Below, piece after piece: positions 6,587 through 16,318 of a stretch of 41,785 nucleotides of DNA. This DNA is from a virus. The notes beneath the pieces were generated by a model that saw only the letters and a program-made list of their open reading frames with translations, was not told the origin of the DNA and did not search any database. The stretch's first letter is position 1. Each line of letters starts with the position of its first letter. The stretch is from the IMG/VR virus record IMGVR_UViG_3300028800_002452, positions 1 to 41,785 of that record; one strand, given 5' to 3'. The position numbers and the translations under genes are program-made.

Positions 6587-9500
6587 TTACCTGGTAAATG
6601 TCACGGATGCGGTGCCGCCGGGCACGCCGTAATCACCGATCTGGCTGACGGTGGCCGTGATGCTCTGGCCACTCGAAAAGCCGTCGTTAGCGGCCATCGC
6701 AGATGTATAGATGAAATACGGCTGATTCTGGCCCGAGCCAAAGCTGAACGGCGGCAACGTCTGGTTCGCAGGATTGGCGGCGTAGGTCTGCGGTGTACCA
6801 CCGTTCCACGTCACGCCAGCGCTCGTCAGCACATACGAATTCACCTGTACACCCGATGAGTTGAAAATGTTGATGCGGTATGACTCCTGCGACCAGTCGA
6901 GCGGCGCATCGGCGCCGTCCAGCCACTGGTAATTCACGCGCGCCCTGCGGAACCAGCGCAGCATGAATGAGGACGCCGGGCTGAGAATGGGCTGCACCTT
7001 GAGCATGTGCGGCGCGAGTGGCGCCAGCCGTGCATTGGTCGGCTGCGCGCTGACCGCGGCACCGGGCGTCGTCCCCTGCAGGTTGTTCAGATACGGCTCG
7101 AACCACAGCGTCTGACCCACATCCGACACGTTGATTCCGACCGGAACGATATTCGCGCTATCGAGCAGCACGAAATACTCGCCCATCGCGTGCGTGGACG
7201 CCTTCGCTTCCGTGCCGATCTGGCCGCGCAGCAGCCCGCTCAACACCCACTGGTTGGCGCTGATCTGCGTCGCGTTTCGGAAGAAAAGAATCTCGCCGCC
7301 GAGATACGCGACATTCGCGCCGTTCAGGAAGCTGGCATAGGCGACCGACGAAAGCTCCGCCTCCGGATTGAATAGCTGGATCGTGACCGAATTGATCTCG
7401 TCCGGGATGTTGCCCCCGCTGAACGCGCCGAGCGCAGTCGTTGCCTGCCCGATCACCGCAGCCTGCAATGCCTGCGCCACCTGCGTGAAATTCACGTCAT
7501 CGCGACTGATGTCCACGATGGTGCCGGGCCAGTCGTTCGTGAAGCCGCATGCGGCGACGTAGAGGCCGGGCGACATGGCGTCCTGCGCGCGCAGCGGCGG
7601 AATATCCATGACTTCCAGCACGCTTTGCCCGCTGTACGGCACCGTCTGTGTGGGAACGCCCTGTGCGTTGCTCGCCTGCACGCTATAGGTGGTCGTGCCC
7701 GGAGTCGGATAGATCGACGGCACCGTGAAGTCAGCGGAGAATGCGAGACAGCCTTTCCCGTCGAACTGCACCTGCGTGACGCGCACCGGGATCAACTGGC
7801 CGCTCTGCTGCTGCAGGTTGATCGTGTCGCCCGGCTCCAACGCGATCCACTTGTACCCGGCCGAGAACGTGAACGAGCGTCGCTTCGACCACCGCTCCCA
7901 CAACATCGCCTGCACGCGCGCCATCGCGTCATTGTCGGCCATGACAATCGGCGCATTCATCGACTCGTCGAGATTCGATGTCGTCGTGCCCATGAACGCC
8001 CGCTGCGTGAGCGTCTGGTAGTCGGTACTCGCCGACAGGTAGCTCAACGTCTCACTGCGCGGCAGTTCGTATTCCTGCGCGATGGTTTCCGTGATCGGGT
8101 TCAGCGCCTGGGCGCTTCCCTGCGAAGAGTCGGCGCCGAGGTCATCCCACGGGATCGTCGCGACCGGCGCGGCACCGCGGTGGATGAATTTCAGCATCCC
8201 ATCACTGTCGCTCGCGTCGATGAAATACGCAGCGAGCAGCGGCGTCAGGATGTCGCGCGGGCTGCTGTTGCTCGTGCTCGCGAAACCGATCACCGTGTCG
8301 TTCACCTGGCTCGCATCGAACTGGGTAGGCTGCAGACCGGCCATCTCGCATACCGCAGAAATGATCTCGCCGGTCGTGGCGTTCGCGGAGGTCGTGAATG
8401 GCTGGATAGCAACCTGATTGTCGCCTGCGATCACCACCATGTTGTCCTGCACGCTCAGCAGCGATTCACCAACGAAGCCCTGCGGTGCGCTGTACGGCAT
8501 CTTGACCCACGACAGGCCGTTGAACTGCCACACGGCATTAGATCCGTCAACCACGTAGATTTCGTCGTCGGCATAGGCCACGCCGAGATGACTTGCGGCA
8601 CCGGGCGACAGACCGTGATCGGTGACAAGATTGCCGCCGAGGTCGATCTGCAGCAGATGGTTGTTGATGTCCAGCGCGTACACGTAGCTCGCGGTTGCGC
8701 CAAGGAATCGTGTGATGCGCGTGCCCTGATACGGCATGGCAGACGCACCTGCGCAGTTTACGAAGGTGTTGGAGTACTGCGTCGAACTAAAGGTGTTTCC
8801 GTTCGCGAGCAGCGCCACACCCTGATCGAACGCCAGCGTCCCTGTTACTGGACCAAACCCCGCCTTCCTGTATCCGCCGCCGCCATAGAGCGCGCCATCA
8901 TTCATCAGGACGCGCCCCTGACCATCCTGGTCATAGGTCTCGTAGTGCGAACTCATCAAGTTCAGCCCGCGGTTGACGGAGGCAACGCTGCTGAACGACG
9001 AGCCGTACGCCGTCAACGAAAACCCGGCCCACTGGCCAATGAGCGTAGAGCCAGACTGATACGTCCGCATCACCACGCCGGATATAGAGCCGCCCGGCTG
9101 TATGGAAGTGGCCGCCCACCCACCATCACCCGTGTCGGGCAACGGCGCCCCGGACGCGGACGCGCTGATGGTGGAACTGATGTCCGCGGCGCCCGCACCC
9201 TGAACCTCAAAAGTCAGCGACGGCATGTAGTTGCCCCACTGCTGCAGGTTCAGCTCGTTGAACACCACATAGGCGAGCCCGCGATAGGCCGGCGTATTCG
9301 CGCCCGTGTACGACTCCATCAACGGGTCGGGCATCTGCTCTTCGTCGCCGTAATACACCGTCCAGTTCGTGATCATCGACGCCGAACCGGATAGCGATTT
9401 CCAGTCGGACGGATTGCTGATGTCGTAGATCAGCTGGCCGTTCGCCCAGACGCGCGTCACGCCCGAAATTGGTCCACGGCACAACGCAACGGCAAACGAC

Positions 9501-9805
9501 AGCGTGGTGTAGGGCTGATTCGCCTTGCCGCCCATCCCCTTGCCGCCCGAGCCGTGGCTGTGTGGCGTGCCCATCCAGATGACGTTGCCGGCGATCCTGT
9601 ACTTGCCCCAGACCATCGGTATCCACTTTCCGTAAGCGCTGTCCTGGACGCGCACGTCGGGCGGAGTCGGCCCCTTTTTGGGGAACAGTAACGTACCGAT
9701 CGTCTCCCCTGCCATGAAGCCAATCTGGGCGCCCATCGGGCCACCGTAGATGCCGCCAATCACCGCGCCGGCCGCGCCGAGTATGAGTCCCGCCGCTTGG
9801 CCCAT
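6587..9805 (-). CDS. Large tail-tip / baseplate hub protein (GTA-like, gpJ role)
   Basis: The protein has 1072 residues. Its N terminus (AAGAVIGGIYGGPMGAQIGF) is a Gly-rich hydrophobic segment characteristic of tail-tip proteins. It is followed by PDVRVQDSAYGKWIPMVWG and MGTPHSHG, typical of the phage-tail/GTA host-specificity family. Later blocks include Phage-tail_3-like beta domains and a C-terminal fibronectin-like region. It would form the tail tip that receives the fibre and contacts the host. The start overlaps the NlpC/P60 stop by one base (TAATG), and the gene order DUF2460, DUF2163, NlpC/P60, tip protein is that of gene transfer agents and many siphoviruses. Confidence 0.85.
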   Translation of the reverse strand: MGQAAGLILGAAGAVIGGIYGGPMGAQIGFMAGETIGTLLFPKKGPTPPDVRVQDSAYGKWIPMVWGKYRIAGNVIWMGTPHSHGSGGKGMGGKANQPYTTLSFAVALCRGPISGVTRVWANGQLIYDISNPSDWKSLSGSASMITNWTVYYGDEEQMPDPLMESYTGANTPAYRGLAYVVFNELNLQQWGNYMPSLTFEVQGAGAADISSTISASASGAPLPDTGDGGWAATSIQPGGSISGVVMRTYQSGSTLIGQWAGFSLTAYGSSFSSVASVNRGLNLMSSHYETYDQDGQGRVLMNDGALYGGGGYRKAGFGPVTGTLAFDQGVALLANGNTFSSTQYSNTFVNCAGASAMPYQGTRITRFLGATASYVYALDINNHLLQIDLGGNLVTDHGLSPGAASHLGVAYADDEIYVVDGSNAVWQFNGLSWVKMPYSAPQGFVGESLLSVQDNMVVIAGDNQVAIQPFTTSANATTGEIISAVCEMAGLQPTQFDASQVNDTVIGFASTSNSSPRDILTPLLAAYFIDASDSDGMLKFIHRGAAPVATIPWDDLGADSSQGSAQALNPITETIAQEYELPRSETLSYLSASTDYQTLTQRAFMGTTTSNLDESMNAPIVMADNDAMARVQAMLWERWSKRRSFTFSAGYKWIALEPGDTINLQQQSGQLIPVRVTQVQFDGKGCLAFSADFTVPSIYPTPGTTTYSVQASNAQGVPTQTVPYSGQSVLEVMDIPPLRAQDAMSPGLYVAACGFTNDWPGTIVDISRDDVNFTQVAQALQAAVIGQATTALGAFSGGNIPDEINSVTIQLFNPEAELSSVAYASFLNGANVAYLGGEILFFRNATQISANQWVLSGLLRGQIGTEAKASTHAMGEYFVLLDSANIVPVGINVSDVGQTLWFEPYLNNLQGTTPGAAVSAQPTNARLAPLAPHMLKVQPILSPASSFMLRWFRRARVNYQWLDGADAPLDWSQESYRINIFNSSGVQVNSYVLTSAGVTWNGGTPQTYAANPANQTLPPFSFGSGQNQPYFIYTSAMAANDGFSSGQSITATVSQIGDYGVPGGTASVTFTR

Positions 9806-10212
9806 TATTCAACTCCCGGGAATGCGCGATAGCAGGCAATCATGCGTCGCCATTTCTCGTCGATGCGGTGCTCGCACACAAAGCGGTTGATAGCGAAAGC
9901 GTGAATGATGCGATCCGGGGCTGTGAGAATTGCGAGGTGCATCGGCTCGCCGGCCCAGTGAAATACGACGATGTCGCCGGGCTGCGGCGTGCCGATGACG
10001 GGAACCGTCTGTCGCGCAAGGGCCGGGATCAGCGTACCGTCGGCGCGACTGGAATAGCCCTCGACATCGACGCAGGGGATGTCGAGGGCCTGCGCCACGC
10101 CAAGCACGAGGCCGACGCAATCCACGGCGATAGCCTTGTTGCGCCCCTGGTGGCGGTATTTCACGCCGAGATACGTTCTGGCCTGCCCAACAATTTGTGC
10201 GCGCGTGACCAT
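9805..10212 (-). CDS. NlpC/P60-family tail peptidase
   Basis: The protein has 135 residues, with the NlpC/P60 Cys nucleophile in AVDCVGLV (Cys32) and a catalytic His in PMHLAIL (His92); His104 lies further on. It is equivalent in position to lambda gpK and the GTA cell-wall peptidase. It probably helps the tail tip pass peptidoglycan at infection or acts in tip assembly. The start is ATG 10212, three bases after the stop of the upstream gene. Confidence 0.88.
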   Translation of the reverse strand: MVTRAQIVGQARTYLGVKYRHQGRNKAIAVDCVGLVLGVAQALDIPCVDVEGYSSRADGTLIPALARQTVPVIGTPQPGDIVVFHWAGEPMHLAILTAPDRIIHAFAINRFVCEHRIDEKWRRMIACYRAFPGVE

Positions 10213-10214
10213 AG

Positions 10215-11324
10215 TTAGCTTTTCGGAGCGAGAAGGACATCGGGGCCGGGAATGTAGGCTTCCCCGCGAAAATTCACGACGTTGTTGTAGCTGGCCACGC
10301 ACGTTCCAATCTGCCGATCGCAGCCGGCGACGATCGAGTACGCGTCACCCGCGGCAATCGGGTATGGCGTCGGCAGTCCGAGCGTCACGGCGCCCGGCGC
10401 GAATGTCCGCACATCCTGCGAATAGCCCGCGTTCTGGCCGCTTGTCCATGTCACCTTGCCGAGCGCGAAGTAGCCCCTGGTGTAGTTGTAATTGAGGAAG
10501 ATCTCGCCGCCGGCGGTGTTGCTGTAGAAGGTGTAGGTGGCGGAGCCGTCGGGGTTGGCGGAGACGCTGTACTGGCTGCTCCCCGGGTTGCTGTCGACCT
10601 GGCTGTAGACCTTCTGCCCGCTGTCGAGCACGGAGACACTGGACGCCCAACCGCCGGACGGCGGCACGACGGTGACCTGGTACGGCGCGATCGTGGGGAT
10701 GGTATGGCCGACCGTATCGATGTACTCACTGAGTGCTCCGCCCTGCGTCAGCGTCGGGTCGGACCACGCGAGGCCCGCTTGCGTCACCGACGCAACAATC
10801 CCCAAGAACGTGAACGATGCGAGATCGACCTTGCAGCGCGCATCGCCAAGCGTCGCGCGACAACCGGGTGAAAACTGTTCGCCGATAGTCTGCTGCAGCG
10901 TTTGCGCGAGGCCGCGAAGCTCGACCTTCCAGCCGCCGTTCATGACGGTGAACTGGCCGAGGTTTCCGACCGTCAGGTTGATCTGGCCCATCGTCAGGTC
11001 GGCATAGTTCAACCCGAAGATGAGCACCGCGGCGTTGTCCCATATACCCGCCTCAATGTCGGTCTGCGTCACGACGCCCCCGTCCTCCAGAAGCAGCGCA
11101 TTAATCTCCATGTTGGAGGTGGACAGATCATTGGCGGACTGGATGGCAGAAGGCGTATAGCCAGAGCTGCTCAGGTACGTGATGCCGCCGTAGACAACAT
11201 CGATGTCGAGGTCGGTAAAGCCAAACACCGAGCCATCCTTGCGCGTGATCCGCACGCACGCCGCAAGAGTCAACACATCCGACGTGAGCCACGTAGCCAT
11301 GGCCTGGGTGATGTTCCGGCTCAT
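10215..11324 (-). CDS. Tail protein, DUF2163 / phage BR0599 family
   Basis: The protein has 369 residues. The N-terminal part (SDVLTLAACVRITRKDGSVF, GFTDLDID, YLSSSGYTPSA) matches DUF2163. The segment FSPGCRATLGDARCKVDLASF carries the conserved Cys pattern of the BR0599 C-terminal domain, and C-terminal CDRQIGTC and NVVNFRGEAYIPG are also typical. In gene transfer agents and related phages this protein is a distal tail hub component linking the DUF2460 protein to the tip. Its start overlaps the DUF2460 stop by four bases. Confidence 0.85.
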   Translation of the reverse strand: MSRNITQAMATWLTSDVLTLAACVRITRKDGSVFGFTDLDIDVVYGGITYLSSSGYTPSAIQSANDLSTSNMEINALLLEDGGVVTQTDIEAGIWDNAAVLIFGLNYADLTMGQINLTVGNLGQFTVMNGGWKVELRGLAQTLQQTIGEQFSPGCRATLGDARCKVDLASFTFLGIVASVTQAGLAWSDPTLTQGGALSEYIDTVGHTIPTIAPYQVTVVPPSGGWASSVSVLDSGQKVYSQVDSNPGSSQYSVSANPDGSATYTFYSNTAGGEIFLNYNYTRGYFALGKVTWTSGQNAGYSQDVRTFAPGAVTLGLPTPYPIAAGDAYSIVAGCDRQIGTCVASYNNVVNFRGEAYIPGPDVLLAPKS

Positions 11325-12190
11325 ATGCGGATCTCGATAATTGGCACGGAGTCCCAGTTCACGATCAGATCGCCATTCGGGCCGTTGCGATCCATGATCT
11401 GCTTCTGCATCTGGTCGGTATCAAAGCGCGCCGGGACATCGAACTGCCCCGTCCACTTGAGTGATTCGCCCGGCTGCGGATATAACCCAGCCACACCACC
11501 CGAAAGCGTATCGCCGGTTGTCGCCGCCGAAACGGTCACGGTCGGTCCGTTGATCGCCGTGATTGGAACAGTCTTGCCGTTCAGCGCGCCACCCACGTCC
11601 CCCGAGATCCCCGAAAACGAGAGTTGCTTGCCAACCGTCCAACTCAAGGGAACCAACGGGACGGAAAAGCTCGTCGTGGCGCCTGGAGTCCACGCGGAGC
11701 AGTTTCCAGTACTGTCCGCGATGAAGGTCACGAGGCCGGTCGTTGAGTCGATCGAGGCATTGCCGGCGGCGACGCCCAAGGTGACCGAAGCACCACCGCG
11801 TTGAACGGCAACCTGGCCAGAGACGGGTTTCCGGATCAGTCGCTGGTTGGCAAGTGCGCCGGCGGCGTATTTTTTGGCCATCTGCCAGACGCCCGGTGTC
11901 GTCGTTGGGGTGAGTACGCCCGCGCCCGCATCCAGAAAATCCGTCCAGTCCTTGATGCGAAAGCCGTTCGCCTTACCCTGCGCTGCGCGAAAGAATGCGT
12001 CGAGCGCAGCAGTGTCGGATGCATTCATGACGCGCCGACCGACCTGGAATTGCAACCTCGACTGCGTCCATGCGGGGGTGCGTTGCTCGCGACCGCTGTA
12101 CACGGTCGCCACCACCGTACTGAACGTCGGGCCGACCGTCGCCCCGAACGCGATGTTGTCGGGAAAGCGCGGGGATTCGAGAAAGGTCAT
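11321..12190 (-). CDS. Distal tail protein, DUF2460 family
   Basis: The protein has 289 residues and opens with FLESPRFPDNIAFGA, followed by EQRTPAWTQSRLQFQVGRR and FFRAAQGKANGFRIKDWTDF, the conserved core of DUF2460 proteins. The family corresponds to the distal tail protein of gene transfer agents. A central Ig-like insertion (about residues 120-235) interrupts the usual 210-residue fold, so it is longer than average. Four-base overlaps with both neighbours show tight operon packing. Confidence 0.85.
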   Translation of the reverse strand: MTFLESPRFPDNIAFGATVGPTFSTVVATVYSGREQRTPAWTQSRLQFQVGRRVMNASDTAALDAFFRAAQGKANGFRIKDWTDFLDAGAGVLTPTTTPGVWQMAKKYAAGALANQRLIRKPVSGQVAVQRGGASVTLGVAAGNASIDSTTGLVTFIADSTGNCSAWTPGATTSFSVPLVPLSWTVGKQLSFSGISGDVGGALNGKTVPITAINGPTVTVSAATTGDTLSGGVAGLYPQPGESLKWTGQFDVPARFDTDQMQKQIMDRNGPNGDLIVNWDSVPIIEIRI

Positions 12191-15100
12191 CCGTTCCTCG
12201 CCATTGCAATTCGTGCCTGCCGCATGATGGCCATTGCCTGTTGATTAGCCGTCTGCTGCGTCGAGCCGGGCGGCACGGCGATGTTCATATTGAAGGTGCT
12301 GCCACCGGCTGCCTGAGACGACGTAGCGAGCGTGCGGTCCGAAGCATTCACGAGCGCATAGTGCGGCACGATGCTGCCGCTCACGCCGGGAACAAAGAGT
12401 TCCGGGCCCTGCTCACCGACGTAGTACGGCGCGCCACCCGAAACGTCTCCACCACCGGCCATCGCACTGAACACGGATGCAGCCGAGTCGGCAAACGCTG
12501 AACTTCCGCCCGCACCGAAAAGCGTGGACATGCCGTCGCCAATACCTGCGCCGCTCCCCACCGCGTCAGCGCTGGCGGCAACTCCGGTTGAGGTGAATCC
12601 AAACGAGCCCGCCATATCGCTACCGCCAAGGCCGTTGAGAAGGCTGCCGAGGATGCCGGCGCCCCCGCTGCCGCCCGCTCCACCTCCACTCGAACCGACC
12701 ATCGTTCCTACAGTCATAGTCGTGACCATCGCGGTAACAGCGTTCAACGTCGACGCGCTCTGAATGGCTGCCTGCAGGTTGGCGACATTCATCGGGCCAC
12801 CCATGGTGCCGAACCCCTTCGTGAGCTTCATCATGTTGTCGAGCGCGTCACCCGGGAGCATGCTCGCGGCATTAGCGCCCACCTTGGTATTGCCCGAGAA
12901 AAAGCTGCTACCCAAGGATCCGAGAATGTTCGAACCATTGCTGAAGAGGCTGGAAATGCCGTTCTGCACGATCTTTCTGGTGATCGCCGTTTCGATCGAC
13001 TGCGCCAGGCTCTGGAGGTTGATCTTGCCGGTCGTCACAAACTTCGTGATCGCGTCCTCCATGCTCTTTGTTGCGTTTTCGAAGACCTGCTGCGCCTGCT
13101 GCGCCGAGTTCGATGCCTTGTCGACGTAGTCCTGCATTGCGGTCGCGACGCCGTTCGTCCAGTCGGACTGCTTCTGCTTAAGGTCGTCGTAGTATTGGTC
13201 ATAGAGCTGCAGCGACTGCTGCAGGCCGGCTTGGTTCGCCGCAAGAGCGTCCTTATATTTGTCGCTATCGAGCGTTCCATCCTTCGTTGCTGATTTCGTC
13301 AGCTCCTCAGATTGATGGTTGTAGTAGCCGTAGATACCCTCCTCGCCCCCAACACGCCGTTGCGCTTCGGTGCCCATGCCGTAGGTATCGAGTTGCCGCC
13401 TATACTGTTCGCGCTGGTTGTCCTGGTACGCGCCAATGGCATCATTGATCTGCCCCGATCGCTCCGTCAGTTTATTGATAGCATCGCGGTGCGCGAGTTC
13501 CTTTTCCCTTGCGGTGTTTATCTGCAACTGAGCGCGCAGCTCTTCTTGCTTCGCAAGAGTGCTTTTTTGCTGGTCGGTGAGCGTCTTGCCCTGCCAGTCA
13601 CTGATTTCCTGATTTAGCTCAGCAAGCTTCCTCTGGGACTCAGTGAGCTTGTCCGTGCCGTCAAGCTGAGCCTGCAATTGCGCCCCTTGCTTCCGATACT
13701 CTTCAAGCAGCGTTGTTCCCGCGTCGTCGTGATACTCCTTCGGCTTCCGCTCCTTGGGATCCTTGTACTTCTCGTTGATGTCGGCAACCATCTTCCCGTA
13801 GTCGGTGTCGGAGAATTTTCCGCCTCCCGCAAGGATCGATGCGCGATCGTCTGCCAGCTGCTTAAGTTCTTTCTGGCGCTTTTGCTCGTTCGACATGATC
13901 TGGTCGCGCATCTTGTCGATGCGCACCTCCGCTTCGATAGCGGCCTGATTCTTCCGCGTGACGTCAGCCTGGTGCTGAGCAGCCATATCTTGAGCGTTCA
14001 TCTTATCGATGAGCGCTGCGACCTGCTTATCGATCTCTGCTACACGAGCACGCCCCCCCGAACTGTTGGCGACGGACGAATTGCCGGTAATATCACTTCG
14101 CTCATTGGTGAGCGTGGTGATCTGATCGGGAATGCCCGGCCCGGAGCTTGCACCCTGCTTGAGCTTCGCCCAGAATTTATCGACCTCACCAGAGAGGTCT
14201 TTCCATGCCTGCGCAGCTACGGTGAGATGGGTTTGCGAGGATTGCTGGACCTGCGCCGTTGCGGCCTCGATTACGGCATTTATCGCGGCGTGCTTGTCGC
14301 CAGCCTGCTGCAATGCTGCGATGTGCTGATACGTCGCGACGTCCATGAAGTGCATTGACTCGTTGTGTGCCGCGGCCCACTTTGCAGGGTCTTGAGCCAG
14401 CTTTTCGTACTCCTTGCTTACATCCTCAAGCTTCTCGCCAGAAATTTCAGCGGTGCGCAGAATTACAGACGCGAGTCCGCTCATTTCGTCAGAGGTGTAT
14501 TGACCGCTTTTTGCAAGACTCAGTAACACTTCATTCGACTTGCTAAGCGACTCGCCAGATGCGGTCGACACCTTCTGAGTCATCGCCTCAAGCGACTCGC
14601 GCGTGAGGCCTGCGTAGTTGCCGGTAAGGGTAAGCGCAGCATTGAACTGCTTCATATCCTCCGCGCCCTTGATCGCGGCAGCGCCCACGACGGCAATTTC
14701 TGCGGCCACCCCCGCGAGGCCTAACGTCGTTGGCGTCAGGTATTTCGTGAGATCAAACCGCTCAGCCATGACCATCGCCGAGCCACCCAGCCGATTGAAG
14801 TTACCGGTGAGTGTCTCGTGAGCCATCACCAGCCCCTCACGGAAGATGCCAGCTGCGCCGCCGTGGCCGTGGCCGCTGTTCGCCGAATCCGCCTTGGCGA
14901 TAGCATCAACGTACTTCTTCGCGGCATCGGAAACGCCGAGCATTGCCGCCTGCATCTGCAGGATCTCCGCGCGCGTGCGGCCCGCCTGGTCAGCCTGGCG
15001 CGCGAGCGACGTCATGAACGAGTTGACGTTTCGGGTCGACGCCTTGCTGCCGTTCGCGGTGGCCTCGGTAATGGCATCCTGCGCCGATTTTATCCGCGCC

Positions 15101-15213
15101 GACAGCGCGTCTTGCGACACCGCAAACGCCTGGGCTGAGGTCTTCGCTCTCAATAGCTCGGCCATGTAGCCGCTTGCATCGGCGGATACCTTAACTACGG
15201 TTTCATTGGCCAC
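12187..15213 (-). CDS. Tail tape measure protein
   Basis: The protein has 1008 residues. It begins with VKVSADASGYMAELLRAKTS, the usual tape-measure opening, followed by long alpha-helical and coiled-coil stretches (for example about 380-640). A hydrophobic segment (TTLGLAGVAAEIAVVGAAAI) lies near residue 180, with the lambda-type domain SNEVLLSLAKSGQYTSDEMS near 225-250. The C-terminal ~250 residues are Gly/Ser-rich with YYVGEQGPELFVPG, a motif common at tape-measure C termini. Its length sets tail length. At 1008 residues a tail of roughly 150 nm would be expected by the usual 1.5 Å per residue rule. Confidence 0.92.
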   Translation of the reverse strand: MANETVVKVSADASGYMAELLRAKTSAQAFAVSQDALSARIKSAQDAITEATANGSKASTRNVNSFMTSLARQADQAGRTRAEILQMQAAMLGVSDAAKKYVDAIAKADSANSGHGHGGAAGIFREGLVMAHETLTGNFNRLGGSAMVMAERFDLTKYLTPTTLGLAGVAAEIAVVGAAAIKGAEDMKQFNAALTLTGNYAGLTRESLEAMTQKVSTASGESLSKSNEVLLSLAKSGQYTSDEMSGLASVILRTAEISGEKLEDVSKEYEKLAQDPAKWAAAHNESMHFMDVATYQHIAALQQAGDKHAAINAVIEAATAQVQQSSQTHLTVAAQAWKDLSGEVDKFWAKLKQGASSGPGIPDQITTLTNERSDITGNSSVANSSGGRARVAEIDKQVAALIDKMNAQDMAAQHQADVTRKNQAAIEAEVRIDKMRDQIMSNEQKRQKELKQLADDRASILAGGGKFSDTDYGKMVADINEKYKDPKERKPKEYHDDAGTTLLEEYRKQGAQLQAQLDGTDKLTESQRKLAELNQEISDWQGKTLTDQQKSTLAKQEELRAQLQINTAREKELAHRDAINKLTERSGQINDAIGAYQDNQREQYRRQLDTYGMGTEAQRRVGGEEGIYGYYNHQSEELTKSATKDGTLDSDKYKDALAANQAGLQQSLQLYDQYYDDLKQKQSDWTNGVATAMQDYVDKASNSAQQAQQVFENATKSMEDAITKFVTTGKINLQSLAQSIETAITRKIVQNGISSLFSNGSNILGSLGSSFFSGNTKVGANAASMLPGDALDNMMKLTKGFGTMGGPMNVANLQAAIQSASTLNAVTAMVTTMTVGTMVGSSGGGAGGSGGAGILGSLLNGLGGSDMAGSFGFTSTGVAASADAVGSGAGIGDGMSTLFGAGGSSAFADSAASVFSAMAGGGDVSGGAPYYVGEQGPELFVPGVSGSIVPHYALVNASDRTLATSSQAAGGSTFNMNIAVPPGSTQQTANQQAMAIMRQARIAMARNG

Positions 15214-15634
15214 TTCTCAGCTCCTCTACCTGCTGCTGTATCGACTCGCTCACCGCGCGGCCTGCCTCGTCGCGCTTCGCCATATAGCCCGGGCGCAGGA
15301 ACGATTGCGCAGCCATCTTCGATGTGCCGAACTCAACGAAGCGACCGTAAAACGCATCTTTCGACCAGGTGACGAGATACGTAGCGAGCTTTCCCGGGAC
15401 CGATACCTCCTGATCGTAGGAAATCAGCATCGAATCCCGCAGAAACCCCGGCGGATGCTTGCTACCGGGCCACTCGAATACCGCGACAGGAGCGCGCAGC
15501 TTCACTTCATCGAGGATCACGCGCGCGCCGGCCACCGCGGCGCGGCGAAGTACGGATTCGCTTGCGACGCTCTCCAGTGCATTCAGCGCATCTGTGAGCG
15601 CCTGCGGGTTTTCGATCGTGACAGCCTTAACCAT
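15203..15634 (-). CDS. HK97 gp10-like tail-completion protein
   Basis: The protein has 143 residues. The segments DEVKLRAPV and FYGRFVEFGTSKMAAQSFLRPGY match the HK97 gp10-like family, whose hallmark is a xFxEFGT-x-x-M-x-A-x-P/SFLRP block. Members act at the head-tail joint or tail terminus. ATG 15634 is chosen; it overlaps the end of the frameshifted GT reading frame by eight bases. In lambdoid phages this family usually sits near the connector genes, so its position between the tail chaperones and the tape measure is slightly unusual. Confidence 0.8.
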   Translation of the reverse strand: MVKAVTIENPQALTDALNALESVASESVLRRAAVAGARVILDEVKLRAPVAVFEWPGSKHPPGFLRDSMLISYDQEVSVPGKLATYLVTWSKDAFYGRFVEFGTSKMAAQSFLRPGYMAKRDEAGRAVSESIQQQVEELRSGQ

Positions 15635-16318
15635 CACGCCTCCCGAAAAGCACACGATCGATCATCTTCGCCTGCTCATCCGGATCATCGAGCAGCACCG
15701 GCTCGGCGTCCGGCGCGGCGCGGTGATGGTCGTTCCACGCGATGAAATCGAGCGCTTCGAACGGCTCGCGACGCGCGCGCGAGTCTCGATTCACGTTGGC
15801 GATCATCGAAGCGATCGTGCCCGCGCGAAGATCGTCGTAGTGGCTGCCGAATGGCTCAAGGTCGAAAAACGCGATCCATTCGGTGAATTCAGCGCTGGAG
15901 ATCTCGCGCTGCGCCTGCCTTACTGATTTTCCGAGGTGGCCCGCGAGACGGAACCAGAATCGCCGCTCGGGGCGGCTGCGGAGTTTTTTCCCGCTTCCTC
16001 CGTCGCCTTCTGCCCGATCCCGTTCAGCGTCATTGCCGCGTCCGCGATACGGTTGAGAACCGCCGAGCTTTTCTTCTGGAGCGCCGCGACGTCGGCGGCC
16101 GTGAAGATCTGATTGCCGTTTTCGTCGACCGCCGTAGCAACGATGACGTTTGCAGCGATCGCGCTGTTCGCCTGGCCGGCGGCGACGGTTGCCGAAAACG
16201 CGTCGCGCGCGACGCCGTCCATGGTCGAGACGATTACCGAGCCGCCCCACTCGGGAATGTCGACGGTTTGCGTCGGGAGATCGGACGCGGAAAGGATCTG
16301 GTCTTTGGTGAGATTCAT
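15627..16318 (-). CDS. Tail assembly chaperone GT (-1 frameshift product)
   Basis: Ribosomes that slip back by one base at 15983-15992 would extend the upstream protein into a second frame running to TAA at 15627-15629, giving a fusion of about 230 residues (112 + 118). The extension contains FRLAGHLGKS, ISSAEFTEWIAFFDLEPFG and ASMIANVNRD, matching the gpT/DUF4035 tail-assembly family (pattern SSxExxEWxAFxxLEPxG). That frame has no good independent start. This is the conserved G/GT arrangement of long-tailed phages, where the fusion recruits the tail tube protein to the tape measure. Frameshift efficiency cannot be read from sequence. Confidence 0.8.
15920..16318 (-). CDS. Tail assembly chaperone G-like
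   Basis: The protein has 132 residues (NLTKDQILSASDLPTQTVDI, PEWGGSVIVSTMDGVARDAF). An IPEWGG-x-V-x-V motif followed by a helical domain is typical of G-type tail assembly chaperones upstream of tape measure genes. It is the unshifted product of the G/GT pair and ends in a flexible Ala/Ser-rich tail. It lies between the tail tube gene and the tape measure gene, as expected. Confidence 0.82.
   Translation of the reverse strand: MNLTKDQILSASDLPTQTVDIPEWGGSVIVSTMDGVARDAFSATVAAGQANSAIAANVIVATAVDENGNQIFTAADVAALQKKSSAVLNRIADAAMTLNGIGQKATEEAGKNSAAAPSGDSGSVSRATSENQ
15983..15992 (-). other. Programmed -1 frameshift slippery site
   Basis: The minus strand reads GGGAAAAAAC. In the G frame this is split GCG GGA AAA AAC and contains two overlapping slippery heptamers, G-GGA-AAA and the classic A-AAA-AAC. 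A -1 slip moves translation into the T frame. A GC-rich stretch just downstream could add a stimulatory structure. Confidence 0.8.

Noticed and set aside
6587-9805. Large tail-tip protein as several merged genes
   Set aside because: One continuous frame with conserved motifs from N to C terminus in the expected order.
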